Part shown: positions 39,654 to 52,390 of the stretch, piece after piece
Position numbering within the stretch: the first letter of the stretch is position 1
Layout: the number at the start of each line of letters is the position of its first letter
NCBI GenBank assembly: GCA_018857735.1
Contig: JABMCL010001642.1
Span: 43,501-107,500 of the forward strand
Origin: Alviniconcha marisindica
Taxonomy: Eukaryota > Mollusca > Gastropoda > Provannidae
Length of the DNA: 64,000 nt
Direction of reading: 5' to 3'
Position numbers and translations under genes: made by a program
Notes under the pieces: generated by a model
The model's input: the letters and a program-made list of their open reading frames with translations, nothing else
What the model was told of the DNA's origin: nothing
The model's database searches: none

Positions 39654-42602
39654 GCGTGTGCTAGATCCCCAAAATAGCAAAAAAGATCAGAGTACATTTT
39701 AATGAATCATTCAATGTCTGTATCTGTTTGAAAAAGAGAAAACCAAACCAGCTAATCAAACAAGCCAGTGAAAAAAGAGTAAGAAGGAAGAAAAAAAGAC
39801 AGAAGAATTGAAAGTCTGGAATTGGAAAAGATGAATCGATGACTTTTGAAATGCTGATCTCTGTAAAAAACAATAAAAAATAATAATAAAAAAAACAATT
39901 GTGTTATTCAACTTCAAGGCATTAGGCGAAGTCATTTGGAAATCTAGTGCTGTTGATTTTGTGTGTATAAACTATGATTATGAATGCTCACAACACCATG
40001 CCTCATTCTCTGTGCATGTGTATAACACCTGTATGCCTTAAATAACCTGATGGGATGACATAAGGGAATGGGGTTTTACCTTTGTGTTTCAGCCGTCAGT
40101 GAGGAAGACACACTGCAATGGCCGCAAGCACAAGGAAAACGTAAGGCTGTACTACCAGAAATGGCTAGAAGAACAAGTACAGAAGCTGGTGGATGACACA
40201 AGTAAGTTGGCCTTCTGTTGAAATAAAACTGACGGTGCCTCTTTTGGTGGCCTTTGTTGCAGCTTGCATTCCTTGTCGCATGCATCACTACATATCAGTC
40301 TAATCAGATGTCAACTTTGTGGGGAATTCTTTTTGTTTATCTTGCATGGTGATAACTTCCACTGAGCCTTACATTTTCACTGCCAGTTTTGGTGATGCAG
40401 CAGCTTCAGAAAAATTAAACCCAAAGTTAATTATTTGACTTGCAAGACAAAAATGTGTCTAGGTCTTTGTAATGGTTAATTCAATGGCATTCGGCCAGCT
40501 AGTTTTACTTCTAGTGTATTTTTATGGGACCCACTTCAAACCATATGTTTTTGTTGTTGTTTTTATAATATGAACAAGGATATGTCAGTATGTGTGACAT
40601 GTGTTTGGAAAGGTTGAGAAAAATAGACTACGGTTGCTGTCTGTCCAGAACTAGGGAGACAATAATTTGTATTTTTCTGTTGTGAATGTCTGTCCTTATT
40701 TTTAATATTTGCTTTTCTGCTGTTATCATTGTGTGTATATAATCATAAAAGAAGAAGAAGAAAAGATGGAAAAAAAACTATGATTAGTATGAACAACAAA
40801 AGTACTAAGAGTAAGAACTAAAACAATGAGACTAAATCATTAAATGACATTTTCAGAATTGCTTCAGTCTGATGTTGCTTTACAGTTGACTGGGGCTTTG
40901 AAGTTGATGCCAGATCCTTTGAATGTGAGTTGCTTGATCATTTCCTCTTTTGGGTGTTTTTCAGCTGCTGCATACAAGGCAGGAAAGATTGCAACAAACC
41001 CTTTCCAGGGAGGTAATGCTCCTGGAGGTGGTGCTATGGTTCCTCCCCCTGCCAACATGGGTGGACGTGAGTATTGACTTCAGGTCTTACTGTTAGTCTC
41101 TCTCCTGTTTGGAGTTGTACATGCTCCTACCAGCAACAGTGATTTTGTCTTAATAAGTTAATTTCTACTAGTGTACTGGTTCTCAATTTTTTTGGTTTTT
41201 AGTGAAATTAAGCAAGGGGAGAAAAACGTGTCTTGCTTCTGTACTTGCTTTGTGCAGGTGTGATTACCTCCCTTGTCCCTTTTGCCTTCCAAGCCTCTTG
41301 TTCTTTGAACCCCCCCCCCCCCCCCCCCCCCCAGTGAACTTGCTCCCATTGGTTGTGAATTTATATTTCTATCCTACAGTGACAAACTATTCTGGCAGGT
41401 TTGTATCCTTGTGCCTCTTTTGATAATATCAAGCTAGCTAGATTTGTCTAGTTCACTGCAGTGGAAATCCATCTGCAAACAGCCAGTGTGGATCACTCGA
41501 TGTGTTCCCTGTGTAGTTTTTGAAAAACTTTTCTGAGCCAGTGGTTCAACATCATCAATGGTGCCTGCCATGCCTTTGTGTGCACAGCATACAATTGTAC
41601 ATGAATATCTGTGTGTGCTAAACATACAATGTCCACCTTTGGATGAGAAAAAGCCCAACAGCTGGTGGTAGAAATAGAACTAGAACTAGAAGATCTCAGA
41701 TACCAGGTGAAAGCAGTGTGGTCAGGATTAATGACTGCAATGTCTGTAATATTGGATGCTGTGTATCAAAAGATAAAGAAGAAGAAAAAAAGGGGGGGGG
41801 GGGGATTAGTTGATATCAGTTCTAGCTTCGTGGGTGTGAGTTTTTGCATGCTTTTACTTTTAGGAAACGGTTATTGTTAGTGCTGCCTTAGGTTTAAAAC
41901 CTTTTTTGTTTTTGCAGAAAAGAGAGTGAGTGTAGTATTAGTAAGCAAGGAAATGAAAAAATACCAAATCAGAGGCTGGCATCTTTTGACTTGTTTCAGC
42001 TGGGCCTACCCCTCCAGTGCGGCCCCCAGCAGGCCCAATGATGGGGCCAGGAGGCCCGGGTGTTGTCCCCATGGGAGGCCCGGGACCTATGGGCCCAGGA
42101 CCCATGATGCCAGGTGAGAGAACTAAGATGGCGCTTTTGCTGGTAGCTCCAGCTTTTTTGAGGTGGGGGAGGGGGCTTGGTGGGGGGGGGGGGGGGGAAG
42201 TCAGACCTTCAGTTATTCACATAAAGTTGAAACCTGATAGTCTCCTGTGATGTCAGTAAGAGAGTGGAGACACAAACAACACAAACTGTTGGGAGCCATT
42301 GACACAAGGAGCACACCTTCATTCAGTGGATGTGGTGCACACCAAGGGGCCTTTTACGCTGGCAAACATTTCCCTGCTGGGCTCCGCCTGGGTGCTGGCT
42401 ACTGCATTTGCACTTGGCAAGCTTGGAGTGAGGCTGAGCACAGCTCACATTCCATTGTATGCCAAAGTAGGCTGATGTTCAGGTTGCTGTTTTGTTCTGT
42501 GCAGGTATGCGTCCAGGTATGGGTCCGCCTATGGGCCCCCCCATGATGGTGCCCATGGGAATGCGCCCGCCCCTCATGGGTGGTCCAGTCCGGCCCAGGT
42601 GA
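37762..42602 (+). CDS. SNRPC: U1 snRNP protein C (U1-C), complete, six coding exons
   Basis: U1-C is a core protein of the U1 snRNP and stabilises pairing of U1 snRNA with 5' splice sites. Coding exons are 37762-37769, 39326-39368, 40093-40201, 40965-41066, 42000-42113 and 42505-42602. They total 474 nt including TGA, or 157 aa; human U1-C has 159. The N-terminus is the U1-type C2H2 zinc finger: [20 protein letters not shown] then [11 protein letters not shown], with the Cys pair at residues 6 and 9 and two His near 24 and 30. A short helix (YYQKWLEEQ) follows, then a Pro/Gly/Met-rich tail ([22 protein letters not shown]) typical of the family. All introns are GT-AG. The first coding exon is only 8 nt; the Lys codon is split. 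The gene starts 300 bp from NUP160, head to head. Confidence 0.97.
38960..39025 (+). mobile_element. LINE 3' tail in SNRPC intron 1
   Basis: ggtgacctgaatttcccaca followed by gggacaaataagta resembles the gaatttccc...gggattaataaagta ends of non-LTR elements. The rest of the intron shows only (TAG)n-rich patches at 37925-37970 and 38640-38725. Confidence 0.5.
39326..39368 (+). CDS. SNRPC: SNRPC exon 2
   Basis: Encodes [14 protein letters not shown], the first half of the zinc finger with both Cys ligands. Acceptor ttgcag|GTACTA, donor CTCG|gtgagt, phase 0. Confidence 0.97.
39595..39652. repeat. (CA)n microsatellite in SNRPC intron 2
   Basis: About 29 CA units with few interruptions. Confidence 0.95.
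40093..40201 (+). CDS. SNRPC: SNRPC exon 3
   Basis: Encodes [17 protein letters not shown] and the following helix, including the two His ligands. Acceptor tttcag|CCGTCA, donor CACAA|gtaagt. Confidence 0.97.
40965..41066 (+). CDS. SNRPC: SNRPC exon 4
   Basis: Encodes [13 protein letters not shown], equivalent to human AAFQQGKIPPTPF, then a Gly/Pro-rich stretch. Acceptor tttcag|CTGCTG, donor GGAC|gtgagt, phase 1. Confidence 0.95.
41311..41333. repeat. Poly-C tract in SNRPC intron 4
   Basis: A run of about 23 C. A G-rich counterpart (41792-41805) and a G run at 42180-42197 also lie in SNRPC introns. Confidence 0.93.
42000..42113 (+). CDS. SNRPC: SNRPC exon 5
   Basis: Pro/Gly/Met-rich tail ([14 protein letters not shown]). 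Acceptor tttcag|CTGGGC, donor CCAG|gtgaga, phase 1. G/C-rich relative to flanking introns. Confidence 0.94.
42505..42602 (+). CDS. SNRPC: SNRPC exon 6 and stop
   Basis: Encodes [15 protein letters not shown] and ends PVRPR then TGA at 42600-42602. Acceptor gtgcag|GTATGC. Confidence 0.95.
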
Positions 42603-44270
42603 ACAGCCCACGGAGGATGGTGACTCTGGAAAGATTGTGTGCAAGTGGACTGAATTTGTGGTTTGCCAGCCGAGTGACTGCATGCTGAAAATGAGGAAAG
42701 TGTGATGGCTGTTTCAGTAGCTCTCTCAAAGGAGTGTGTAGACTATTTTTGTGTTGCCATCATACAGTTGTATTAGATATTGTAGACGCTATGACTGTTT
42801 CGGGAGTTAGATATGTGCAGATGCTATTACTGTCTCCTTCATCATTTCTGTTTGTTGTGCTGAGCATCTTAATAATGCAAGGGATGTGAACAAAACTGCC
42901 GCGTAGAAAGTGCATCCACTAAAAGGCAGGCGCCTTTGAAGAGAACTCCTGCTGAAGACCAGGCCATTCAGAAAAAACTTGCATGTGTTGTCATCATAGT
43001 TTTAGTTCTTTCAAGGCTGATTTCTCTGAAGAAGAAGTAATGTTGAAGGTCTCAGCCATTCAGCCATTGGATGATGTCCAACAGAAACATGGCAAGCTCT
43101 CATTGACCTTTTTCTCAGCAGCACAATGTTCGGAGTTAGAGAGACTGTCCACTTCTGAAACCCTCTCGCTTGCTGAAAAGTTGTTGATGGACCCTGCCAT
43201 CCTGGGAGGAATCAGCGAGGTTCCAACATGCTATGATCATTTCGTGCTTACTTCTTGTGCACATCATATTCTTCCATCGCAGCTAGCAGAAAGGTTGGAG
43301 CATCAGCTTTTTGGATCCTCCTGGTTTGATCATGTTTAACTCTGCTCATTTGTGGTGACATTGTTCGATGAAGGCAGCTGTTGTGTGCAGGCAGACTGAG
43401 GCATTTGGTGTACTTGTGTTGGTGAGGACTAAGAATAGTAGTGTCATCATGTTTGATGATATCCTGTATGAGTTTTCATGGATGTGGTCATTGTGTTGGA
43501 CTTCATACAAAACAAAAATGAATTAAAAAAGAAAAGAAATGGGGTGTATAAATTACAAGTATGGATGTGTGTGTGTGTGTGTTGGTTGGGGGGTGGGGGG
43601 CAGGTAAGAATACTGATTTCTGCGTGCAAGACGTACATCATTTACGTGCATATATAGGTGCTATGTGTAGTGTTATTTTTGTAATTTTAATATGCAATAC
43701 CACTATCCATAATGATTAACACACACACATTCACACAGCCAAAAGAAAGCAACATGTTCAATGACACCTTAATTTAATTCTTCACTTTTGGTCTCAAGAT
43801 GCTATTGCATTTGTGCTCAACAAATGGTTTTCTTTGATTTCACACATGAATATATTTTTTTTAAACAATATTATGCAGCAGGCTATATAATTTACTAAAC
43901 TACATTTTTAGCTCACACACAGCTAAAAAACACACCAACAAATTAAACATATGTTGCTCAAACTCAAGAATACATGTAATATTCTCATAAAAATGAATAA
44001 GTGATATAAACTATTGAGTATATATTATACATCTTTTTCAAGATTATTCCAAAGTGCAGACTCATTTGATAATAAAATGCAACTGACAGACCCCAAAAAA
44101 ACAACAAAAACATTGGTTGCATTTTAAGGTCCTCTCAACAGCAGACCCCATGACAAACAAGAAAAATGCACACACATACACACACACAAAAAAAAAAATG
44201 CAACACAACTTCCAATCAGGTTTTCTCTGTTGCCTGCACTATGGCAAGGTCAGAGTTTAACAGAACAGGT
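42603..44270 (+). other. SNRPC 3' flank, probable 3' UTR at its start
   Basis: No conserved coding sequence. An open frame at 42983-43339 has no recognisable family and probably lies in the 3' UTR. An AATAAA lies at about 44070-44075, but which polyadenylation site is used cannot be told. A short (GT)n run is at 43569-43580. Confidence 0.4.
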
Positions 44271-44326
44271 CAAAATAAAAACTTTAAAATATTTAATACT
44301 TTAAAAGTGCTGAGGTTATAGTTAGT

Positions 44327-44491
44327 CTTGGATCCACCGTAGCTCTGATGTTGGTTCATACTCAAAGCCTCGCTTTCCGACATGTCAGAAAGTGAGGCTT
44401 TATATATAGATGTGTGTGTGTGTGTGTGTGTACTATGTTGGAAAGTGAGGCTTTTAGTATGAACCAACATCAGATCTACGGTGGATCCAAG
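44327..44491. mobile_element. Long inverted repeat with a microsatellite loop (foldback element)
   Basis: Arms at 44327-44386 and 44434-44491 are reverse complements with few mismatches, both carrying ggatccaccgtag and gatgttggttcatact. The loop is short and contains (GT)n. It could be a foldback MITE; no target duplication was identified. Confidence 0.75.
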
Positions 44492-44577
44492 GAACTCGGT
44501 GACTGTCCATATACGTCTATGACTAACGCACTTCCTCAAAACTCTGCCAAATGCTGTTGAATTGAAGGAGCAGTAGC

Positions 44578-44922
44578 CTACGTAGCTCCTTGCACCTGTG
44601 TACTGAAATCGTCCCAAAGGCGCACCTTGCCAGTGCCCTCCTTAAAATTTCCGAAAAGTTTGAGTACCATTTTAAGACCATGCAGAACTCGCATGCTGTC
44701 TAGGAACATCCGTAAACATTGAGGGCTGACAGTATTGTTGTTGTAACCTATGGCGTAACCAGTCATGGCAGAGCTGAGGGGAAGGATGTATACCAGTGCT
44801 CGGAGTTTGATGTCAGTGATGCCGTCACGGATCACAAGTGGGTTTACGCAGGCTATCAGCATCTGTGAGGTATCTGGCCAGAACAGCACTATATTTTCCT
44901 GAATCCTGCCGTAAGGATCCAA
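44578..44922 (-). other. Unassigned open frame, possible exon or relict
   Basis: A 114-codon open frame without an ATG at its 5' end; contains VIRDGITDIKLRALVYILP. A diverged partner (LVKPVLKLPALVYDILP, minus strand) lies at about 45140-45215, so a coding segment may have been duplicated here. I do not recognise the family and see no clear splice sites. Confidence 0.3.
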
Positions 44923-45985
44923 ACACCGAAAAGGTCCAACGGAACGTTATTTATAAAGACAAAACACGACATGCAAATTTTCGGGGTAATCCCCTTTATC
45001 AAGCTAGAAAACGACACTTAAACAACAATTAAACGATGGAAAATGAGATGGAGAGCTAAGCCATTTACCTGTTTCGGGTGTTTTCGTGTCCTAGGCTAAT
45101 AAATAAGCCGTTCTTTTGAAGGCCACACTCCTAGCACCGCTTTCCGGCATCTTCGAAGGGAGGATGTCGTAAACCAGTGCTGGGAGTTTGAGTACTGGCT
45201 TGACCAGACGGTACACTCACAAGCAAGGCCCAAGGCCTACATAATTATACATTTGTAAGTCCATGCTCACAATCGTCTTCGAGGTCTTGCCGAGGGTGAT
45301 GTGTATTGTACTGTAGCCTGTGTATCGGGCGAGTCACTGAGTGTATTTAGGAAAATAGATTCTAAATTTAGCATCATAAGGCTTTCAATTTTTTTGCCAG
45401 TTTTATGTTTTTATTTCAATCGCTTCAACTGGTATGACAAAACATGTGGTTGTTATTGTTTTGGGGTTTTGTTTGTGCTTTTGTGTGCATTTTGTTGTTT
45501 CATTAAAGAAGAAGAGCAAATAGCGCTCAGATGACTCGCATTTAACACGAGAGAGAAAAAAAGTTAAGTCCCTTGTGGAATCAGAACACAAAGAGTAATC
45601 TTCGCCTTTTTCTGCCAAAAGACTGATAAGAACAATCATACTAAATGCACAAAAACATTTCTGCAGCTAATACACACAAACGAGTTATTAACTCGACAAA
45701 GTCATCTTTTTATTAATAAATTTTTCACACATGATTATGACATGATTTTGTGTGTACATCACATCGAAATGGCGCTGTGCTCAGCTGACGTCAGTCAAGA
45801 CCACTTCTTAAAAAGAAGAAAAATTCATTTTCTGTCTCTTTGTGCCCTCCTTCCCTCTCTTTCACGTAGGCCTATATGCATTTTGACTAAGCAGTAAAAC
45901 TCCCATGCACGCGTGTGTACAACTTTGCCTGTGCATGCAGCATTCGCGCGTGATTTGAATTCGATCGGCATAACTGTGGTCCCGA
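44923..45985. other. Intergenic, nothing assigned
   Basis: Only the diverged partner of the open frame at 44578-44922 (about 45140-45215) stands out. No other structure was recognised. Confidence 0.4.
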
Positions 45986-45988
45986 ACT

Positions 45989-45989
<1 letters not shown>

Positions 45990-46070
<81 letters not shown>

Positions 46071-46307
46071 ATTGATTGATTAAACTTTATTTCTGAGCGG
46101 TGAAGATGTTAGCACAAAGGCCTACTCACATAACTGCCGTTGCTACAGTGCTACCTATAAGCAAGACATTCATTTGATAGTGAAATATTATGATAGAAGG
46201 ATATAGACCAATACAGCATCAATGATGATGATGATGATAATAATAAGGGAGAGACAGAGACACACAGAGAGACAGACAAGAGAGAGAAAGAGACACAGAG
46301 AGAGACA

Positions 46308-46400
<93 letters not shown>

Positions 46401-46454
46401 CAGACAAGAGACAGAGAGACAGAGAGAGAGAGAGACAGAGACAGACAAGAGAGG

Positions 46455-46515
<61 letters not shown>

Positions 46516-46520
46516 GGAGG
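45990..46520. repeat. (GA)n microsatellites with (GACA)n variants
   Basis: Runs at 45991-46063 and 46246-46515, separated by unique sequence containing attgattgattaaactttat, a possible LINE-like tail. Confidence 0.93.
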
Positions 46521-47780
46521 ACCTCAGCGTTATATGACAGCAGAGGGTCGCCTCAGGACGCACAAACAGCGTCAAATGTCACTACACATTTCACTGAAAC
46601 TCTTCTAATGTATCTGAAACTATACGCAAGTCAGATCCACAAACTTATTCCAAACACAAATCCAACATTGGGAGAATCCACAACAGACAGAAAAGAAAAA
46701 AGACGGCGGTTACATTCTCTAACCAAGCAACAGAAAACCTGTAACTACACGCTTAGGGCTTTGCTGGAAGGTTATGCGATCTGAATTCTTCTTCTTCTTT
46801 TTCTTCTTCTTTTTTCTTCTTCTTCTTCTTCTTCTTCTTCTTCTTCTTCTTCTCACACGAGCCGCAAATATAGCACGCCAAGAATATTATAGTAAACAGA
46901 AATCGTGACTGTATATTAGTCTCAGTCCAGCCAGTGGGAGAAAAACTCAGGAAGGAGACAGGGAAAGAAGGGAAAGTAACAAAGAACTCACACACACTGT
47001 TCCGTTCGTATGTCCAGCCTGGTGGTGCCAGTGTGACACTAAAATTTAGCGAAGGTCATCGAAATGGGCATGGAAGTGTAAACGGCACAGTGGACTAGAA
47101 CTTACTGAGATACAACTTTCAGTTCCAGCTCTGATGCTGCCGTGCATGTGACCTTCAAATATGGTCAAGGTCAATGTAACTGGCATGCCTGAATGGGTAG
47201 AGTGCCGAAAATTCTTTATCATGCAACGTTTAATATTTAGGCTACATTTTTATCGTGTCCAAGAAAAACACCACATTAATTCTAGCCTGACCTCAATACA
47301 CATCTAAAACTCTCCTCGTGTTTGAAGCGATACCCAAGGCAGATCTACAAACTGAGCCCAAAACATAAATACAACACGGGACATCCCACAAGAGGCTACA
47401 AAGGTGATATTCACCAATCAAGTACAGTGGGGAGACCTGGGCTGGCCGAGCGACGATCATCACATAGGTTCGTGTTTTTGTGCGAGTCACTACAATAATA
47501 TCACTTTTTTTGCACAGTGCCAACCCCGCCGGCAGCTCTAAACAGTACACTTTCCAGTAAAAACAACACAGTATCACAACACCGAGAAACACGTTACACT
47601 GCAGATAACAATAACGGTTATTTTTGAGTGCAAATCCTTAAAATCTCTAAGCGCCTTACATTAAGTATAAGGAGGCGGGGAGTTGGGGGTGGGGCAATGC
47701 ACAGAAGTTACACAAAGTCTCTCTACATAACTATGGAGAACGACAAATCGACACATCATCTAATCTCACCACCACCCCCT
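46520..47780. other. Intergenic with a (CTT)n run
   Basis: (CTT)n at 46787-46853. At 47610-47680 the sequence resembles an inverted SINE/LINE tail (ctctaagcgccttacattaa). Nothing coding. Confidence 0.5.
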
Positions 47781-47787
47781 CAGTCAC

Positions 47788-47889
<102 letters not shown>

Positions 47890-48489
47890 CAGGTTTCCAG
47901 GGCGGGTTTGACAGTATCAAATGTAGCATTTCTAATGAAGATGCAGTGAGTTTCAGACAGAAGGACCGGAATTCGAGAAAGCAGGATCACCTTTCGTCTC
48001 GAACTTACAGATAACTCCAAATGTGAACTAAAAGACAAGACATCGATACACTGACACACAAAAGGAATGAACATGTTCAGCAGACACTTCGAAGGGCATG
48101 AGTGTTATATATAAAAAAGAATTCCTCCAACAGAACACCTTTTGGAAAGATCTTTCAGTTCAAAGGCGGTCTGTGCCAGTCAAACTGCAGGAAGTTTTAA
48201 AAATGTCACAACGAAAAGATGCAAAAAGAAAGAGAGCAAGGAGTGAACAGGGAACAGACGGTCAAACAGACCACTTAAAAAAAGAAAAAAAAGGTGCATA
48301 TGAAACAGGACACTGGGTTGCATCAGCCTGCGCTTAAGAGACCACAGTGTCTACATCTGAGAAACATCAAAGACGACGAAAACGAAGTTTCATCACGCGA
48401 CTTTCCGTGCAAGCTGCTATCACCACACGTAGCCCGAAAATCAACACCAGCACAACTAGGAGTGCCAGATCAGCTGCCATTGCAATCCA

Positions 48490-48490
48490 A

Positions 48491-48564
<74 letters not shown>

Positions 48565-48576
48565 TTGCAATCCAAC

Positions 48577-48615
<39 letters not shown>

Positions 48616-48649
48616 TGTGTGTGTGTGTGTGTGTGGTTTGAGTGTGTGT

Positions 48650-48699
<50 letters not shown>

Positions 48700-48732
48700 A
48701 GTGTGTGTGTGTGTGTATGTGTGTGTGTGTGT

Positions 48733-48769
<37 letters not shown>

Positions 48770-48776
48770 CGTGCTG

Positions 48777-48844
<68 letters not shown>

Positions 48845-48850
48845 TGGTGT

Positions 48851-48905
<55 letters not shown>
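48490..48905. repeat. Compound (GT)n / (GTGC)n microsatellite
   Basis: GT runs interrupted at several points and one (GTGC/TGCG)n block at 48765-48846. Alternating purine-pyrimidine throughout. Confidence 0.96.
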
Positions 48906-49239
48906 TCGTGAATTCGCCGATTCTTGTTTTGGTCCATGGTCTTGCTGCAAAATAAATTATTTAGCATGTAACAGAGTGTGCCTTGGTATATGTTCGTCTT
49001 GGTGCGACAAAACACACAGCAAAGCGAAAAAGACGAACGACGTACCCTCCCCCTCCCCCCCTTCTCTCTCTCGCATTTTGTTGTACTGTTGCTTTATTTT
49101 AGCTCTATTTGTAGGCTGTAAAATTTAGACGGTAAAAATGATGATTTCAATAATTCGTATGTTAATTTACCACAATAATTTGTATTTTATTTTTGCGGTA
49201 GTGAGTGTTGCTGTGTTTGTCATCGGGGACAATTTGTAA

Positions 49240-49556
<317 letters not shown>

Positions 49557-49950
49557 GAGTCATGATTGTCGTTTTAGCAGCATAGCTGAAAAGGATCACA
49601 GAGGAGATGAACGCTTGTGGCATGAAAAAGATAACTTTGCATCATGTGGCTTTTTGGCAGCTCGACAAACATTGTCATATATACACATATCAATAACAGC
49701 ACTAAACGAAACGTTGTTAAAGCACCCTCACCCCCGACAGACCCAGAAGCACTATCGGGCAGGTACATATGAACCGTATGACTATTGTCTTTGACCAAAG
49801 AGCCTCTGGACTGCCTTTGCCTTGATTATGTACATCAGCTGGTATAATCTGTATAACATAATTTATATAGTTTTGCAGTCCAGAAGAAGGACCAGCAACT
49901 GCAAAAGCCTGCTGACAGTACATCAGTTTGTATAATCTGGCAGTTTTGTA

Positions 49951-50183
49951 TCATTGGCGGGAGCTGCCACAAGTATCTTTTTTGTTGCGACAAAAGTTTT
50001 GTCGCGACAAACACGTGTTTGTCGCAACAGTGTGTTTGTCACGACAAAACACGTCTTTTGTAGCGACAAAAGTATGCCCGTCACAAAAGTTTTGTCGCGA
50101 CAAACATATTTTTTTCGCGACAAAAGACAAAACTTGTCTTTTGTCGCGACAAAAACGATACTTGTGGCAACTCCCGCCAATGA
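49951..50183. mobile_element. TA-flanked MITE filled with TTTTGTCGCGACAAAA-like palindromes
   Basis: 233-bp element with terminal inverted repeats of 26-27 bp beginning TCATTGGCGGGAG and flanked by TA on both sides. The interior consists almost entirely of about ten variants of tttgtcgcgacaaa, a self-complementary motif. Direct repeats of about 40 bp (agaaggaccagcaactgc) lie on both sides, at 49883-49925 and 50200-50240. Confidence 0.85.
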
Positions 50184-50259
50184 TAGTTTTGTTGTCCAAC
50201 AGAAGGACCAGCACCTGCAAAAGCCTGCTGGCAGTGTCGAACGCCACTTGATCTGAAAG

Positions 50260-50645
50260 TCACTACGTGCACGCTACTGTTCAAACAGGCCTACAGTTCA
50301 AGTATAGGCCTACGTGCACGCTACTGTTCAAACAGGCCTACAGTTCAAGTATAGGCCTACGTGCACGCTACTGTTCAAACAGGCCTACAGTTCAAGGATA
50401 GGCCTACGTGCACGCTACTGTTCAAACAGGCCTACAGTTCAAGTATAGGCCTACGTGCACGCTACTGTTCAAACAGGCCTACAGTTCAAGTATAGGCCTA
50501 CGTGCACGCTACTGTTCAAACAGGCCTACAGTTCAAGGATAGGCCTACGTGCACGCTACTGTTCAAACAGGCCTACAGTTCAAGTATAGGCCTACGTGCA
50601 CGCTACTGTTCAAACAGGCATACAGTTCAAGTACAGGCCTACGGA
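50260..50645. repeat. 46-bp minisatellite, about eight units
   Basis: Core acgtgcacgctactgttcaa then acaggcctacagttcaagta. Each unit holds two AGGCCT (StuI-like) palindromes. It starts 75 bp after the palindromic MITE at 49951-50183. Confidence 0.95.
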
Positions 50646-50738
50646 TGACATTTAAAAAAAAAGCACCTTGTGCTAAGAGAGGGCGAGGAAAGTGGGGTGT
50701 GGGGGCAAAATAAAGATCCGAAGGAATGCACACAGAAA

Positions 50739-51140
50739 TGATGTGGCGTGGCCTAGCGGTAAAGACTGCATGGACAAGTTGGGGGTTCGAGGCTCGGCTC
50801 AGGTAGTAATCTCCTTCCCGCCCCCTCATCCACATGCGGCCAGGGCGCTGGACTCAGCGTCTAGTCCTTAGAGAAAACAAAAACCTACAGGCCTGCGCAC
50901 GTTTAAGATCCTACGGCAGAAAGAAAATCAGGTTCTTGAAAAAAGTTTGTAAAGATTTCACCAACGTCCGGCGTAAGCTACTACTCTGCCGCTTCTGCCT
51001 GGCTGCCTGCTGGTGAAACACCCACATTTCCCATGGGAAGATTCCTCTTTGGGGCAATAAAGTGTAATCCCATTGAGGAAGTAAAGTGTATTCCCTTTTG
51101 GGGCAGTAAAGTGTATTCCCGTTTGGGTCAATAAAACGAA
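50739..51140 (+). mobile_element. tRNA-headed SINE with a reiterated tail
   Basis: Head gtggcctagcggtaaagact with gggggttcgaggctc as B box. The 3' end (51045-51140) has four approximate copies of a 30-bp unit (ggggcaataaagtgtattcc), a LINE-like 3' tail multiplied in tandem. Confidence 0.65.
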
Positions 51141-51539
51141 TGAACAAAAAGTCCGACACGAATCACCTTTCTCAGTTGAGCAACCAATTCCCAAAGCAGC
51201 TTTGGCCAACCAGAACGTCACGATTAAACTCCGCGTGAAAACCCTGAAGATTGCCCGCCATGTGTGCCTCACGTGCTACAGCGCAGCAACAGAAGGAAAG
51301 GCTGGTGGATTCGGAACGAACCTTCAGAAAGAGTAACAGCGCACGTTCACTGGTGATGAGAGATATCAGCAGCAGTCAAATGAAGCAAACTATGTTCACT
51401 TGGAAGTTGGAATCGGACTGACCTCATCGAGCACTCCAGCAGTCAACACAATATCACATGGAGATCAGATCGAACGTCTACGCGGCGGGAGGCGGGGATG
51501 AAAGATTTGAAACCGAGTTCAGCGCGGAACTCTCTCTGC

Positions 51540-52082
51540 TTCCCGAGGTACAAGCGACAAAGGTCCACCTTGTCACACCGCAGTATTTGTCCACACTGAG
51601 GTCACTCTGTCACCACCACCCTCACACGCGACAAAGGTCCACCTTGTCACACCGCAGTATTTGTCCACACTGAGGTCACTCTGTCACCACCCCCCTCACA
51701 CGCGACAAAGGTTCACCTTGTCACACCGCAGTATTTGTCCACACTGAGGTTACTCTGTCACCATCCCCCTCACACGCAACAAAGGTCCACCTTGTCACAC
51801 CGCAGTATTTGTCCACACTGAGGTCACTCTGTCACTACCACCCTCACACGCGACAAAGGTCCACCTTGTCACACCGCAGTATTTGTCCACACTGAGGTCA
51901 CTCTGTCACCACCACCCTCACACGCGACAAAGGTCCACCTTGTCACACCGCAGTATTTGTCCACACTGAGGTCACTCTGTCCCCCACCCCCCTCACACGC
52001 GACAAAGGTCCACCTTGTCACACCGCAGTATTTGTCCACACTGAGGTCACTCTGTCACTACCACCCTCACACGCGACAAAGC
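51540..52082. repeat. About 73-bp minisatellite, seven units
   Basis: Core ccaccttgtcacaccgcagt, atttgtccacactgaggtca and ctcacacgcgacaaagg. Units nearly identical; variation is concentrated in the caccaccacc block. Confidence 0.95.
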
Positions 52083-52289
52083 GTGCACAGCAAAAACTCT
52101 CCAACTGCCATTTTTACAAATACTTTTTAAAACAGTTATCAACATTTTGACTTCTTCGTGTATCACCAGTTTAACTATCTATTGGGCTGTCCTTCTGGGA
52201 AGCAAACACTGTAACGTACAAATACTTTCTATGTATCACACAAAATGACAGTCTCAGTATATATATACACTTTTTGACACCGCGGGCGA

Positions 52290-52390
52290 GACGTGGAACA
52301 ATCGCATCATCGACAACAACGTCGACGAAAACGACGACGAAGTACTTAATTTCTTTCATCGAGGAAAGGTGTTTCTGGATCATGAATTAG
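52290..52390 (+). repeat. Dispersed repeat, copy 1 of the 'ENDDE...FLDH' family
   Basis: gtcgacgaaaacgacgacga then catcgaggaaag and tttctggatcat. The plus frame reads NVDENDDEVLNFFHRGKVFL. Related copies are at 54960-55035 and 55075-55190. Confidence 0.65.

Noticed and set aside
42983..43339. 118-codon open frame after SNRPC
   Set aside because: No recognisable family, lies just 3' of the SNRPC stop; more likely 3' UTR.
48456..49128. Long open frames of alternating Thr-His or Cys-Val
   Set aside because: Translations of (CA)n/(GT)n microsatellites.
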